Part shown: one piece after another, positions 21,531-21,546 of the stretch
Position numbering within the stretch: position 1 is the first letter of the stretch
Layout: each line of letters starts with the position of its first letter
Assembly: GCA_034409055.1 (NCBI GenBank)
Contig: DAOUMU010000495.1
Span: 1-21,546 of the forward strand
Origin: DAOUMU01 sp034409055
GTDB lineage: Bacteria > Chloroflexota > Anaerolineae > 4572-78 > J111
Direction: 5' to 3'
DNA: 21,546 bases
Notes under the pieces: generated by a model
Told to the model about the DNA's origin: nothing
Databases searched by the model: none
Seen by the model: only the letters and a program-made list of their open reading frames with translations
Translations under genes and position numbers: made by a program

Positions 21531-21546
21531 GGAGTTGGGACAATTA

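Overview
The window (about 21.5 kb) reads as bacterial chromosome and most resembles a Chloroflexota (Anaerolineae-like) genome. That assignment is an inference. It rests on moderately high GC, a dnaB / DnaD-like / DnaI-like replication cluster, a very large pentapeptide-repeat protein with WEIVN-type linkers, a DUF151 nuclease, and many intergenic arrays of degenerate 7-bp units. Similar 7-bp arrays (STRR) are known from filamentous cyanobacteria, so repeats alone do not settle the phylum. No rRNA, tRNA, CRISPR array or transposase gene was seen.

Layout. 1-312: no convincing protein gene, but nested complementary segments at 63-252 suggest a structured RNA. 313-3083: membrane-anchored TPR protein, NADPH-dependent FMN reductase-type flavoprotein, and a small helical protein. 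3084-4161: accessory stretch with 7-bp repeats, a strong sigma70-type promoter, a 124-bp fold-back (MITE-like) element flanked by a 9-bp direct repeat, a damaged XRE-type HTH gene translationally coupled to a 109-aa conserved-looking protein, and a second MITE-like element with perfect 15-bp terminal inverted repeats. 4186-7986: SGNH/GDSL hydrolase, a cytoplasmic FtsK/SpoIIIE-like ATPase with altered catalytic residues, two small membrane proteins, and a GNAT acetyltransferase. 8112-11054: promoter, long leader and an 899-aa pentapeptide-repeat protein. 11211-14256 (minus strand): a lipoprotein and two GT4 glycosyltransferases in one operon, ending in a terminator. 14333-14923: DUF151 nuclease with a clear promoter. 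15194-18751: dnaB, a DnaD-domain protein and a double-ATPase DnaC/DnaI-like protein, with a near-consensus promoter. 18878-20506: an M67/JAMM peptidase and a ThiF/MoeB-type E1 enzyme. 20618-21409: a short-chain dehydrogenase fold protein lacking the usual Tyr/Lys.

How genes fit together. The dnaB operon looks like a helicase plus its loading machinery, with the loader built from two fused AAA+ units. The M67 and ThiF-like genes are the processing and activating enzymes of a ubiquitin-like sulfur-carrier pathway, but no carrier (ThiS/MoaD/CysO) is in view. The minus-strand glycosyltransferases probably act on a surface glycan. The most unusual items are the tandem helicase loader, the FtsK-like ATPase with a substituted Walker B acid, the structured RNA candidate at the left edge, and the MITE insertion that separates a strong promoter from a broken XRE gene.
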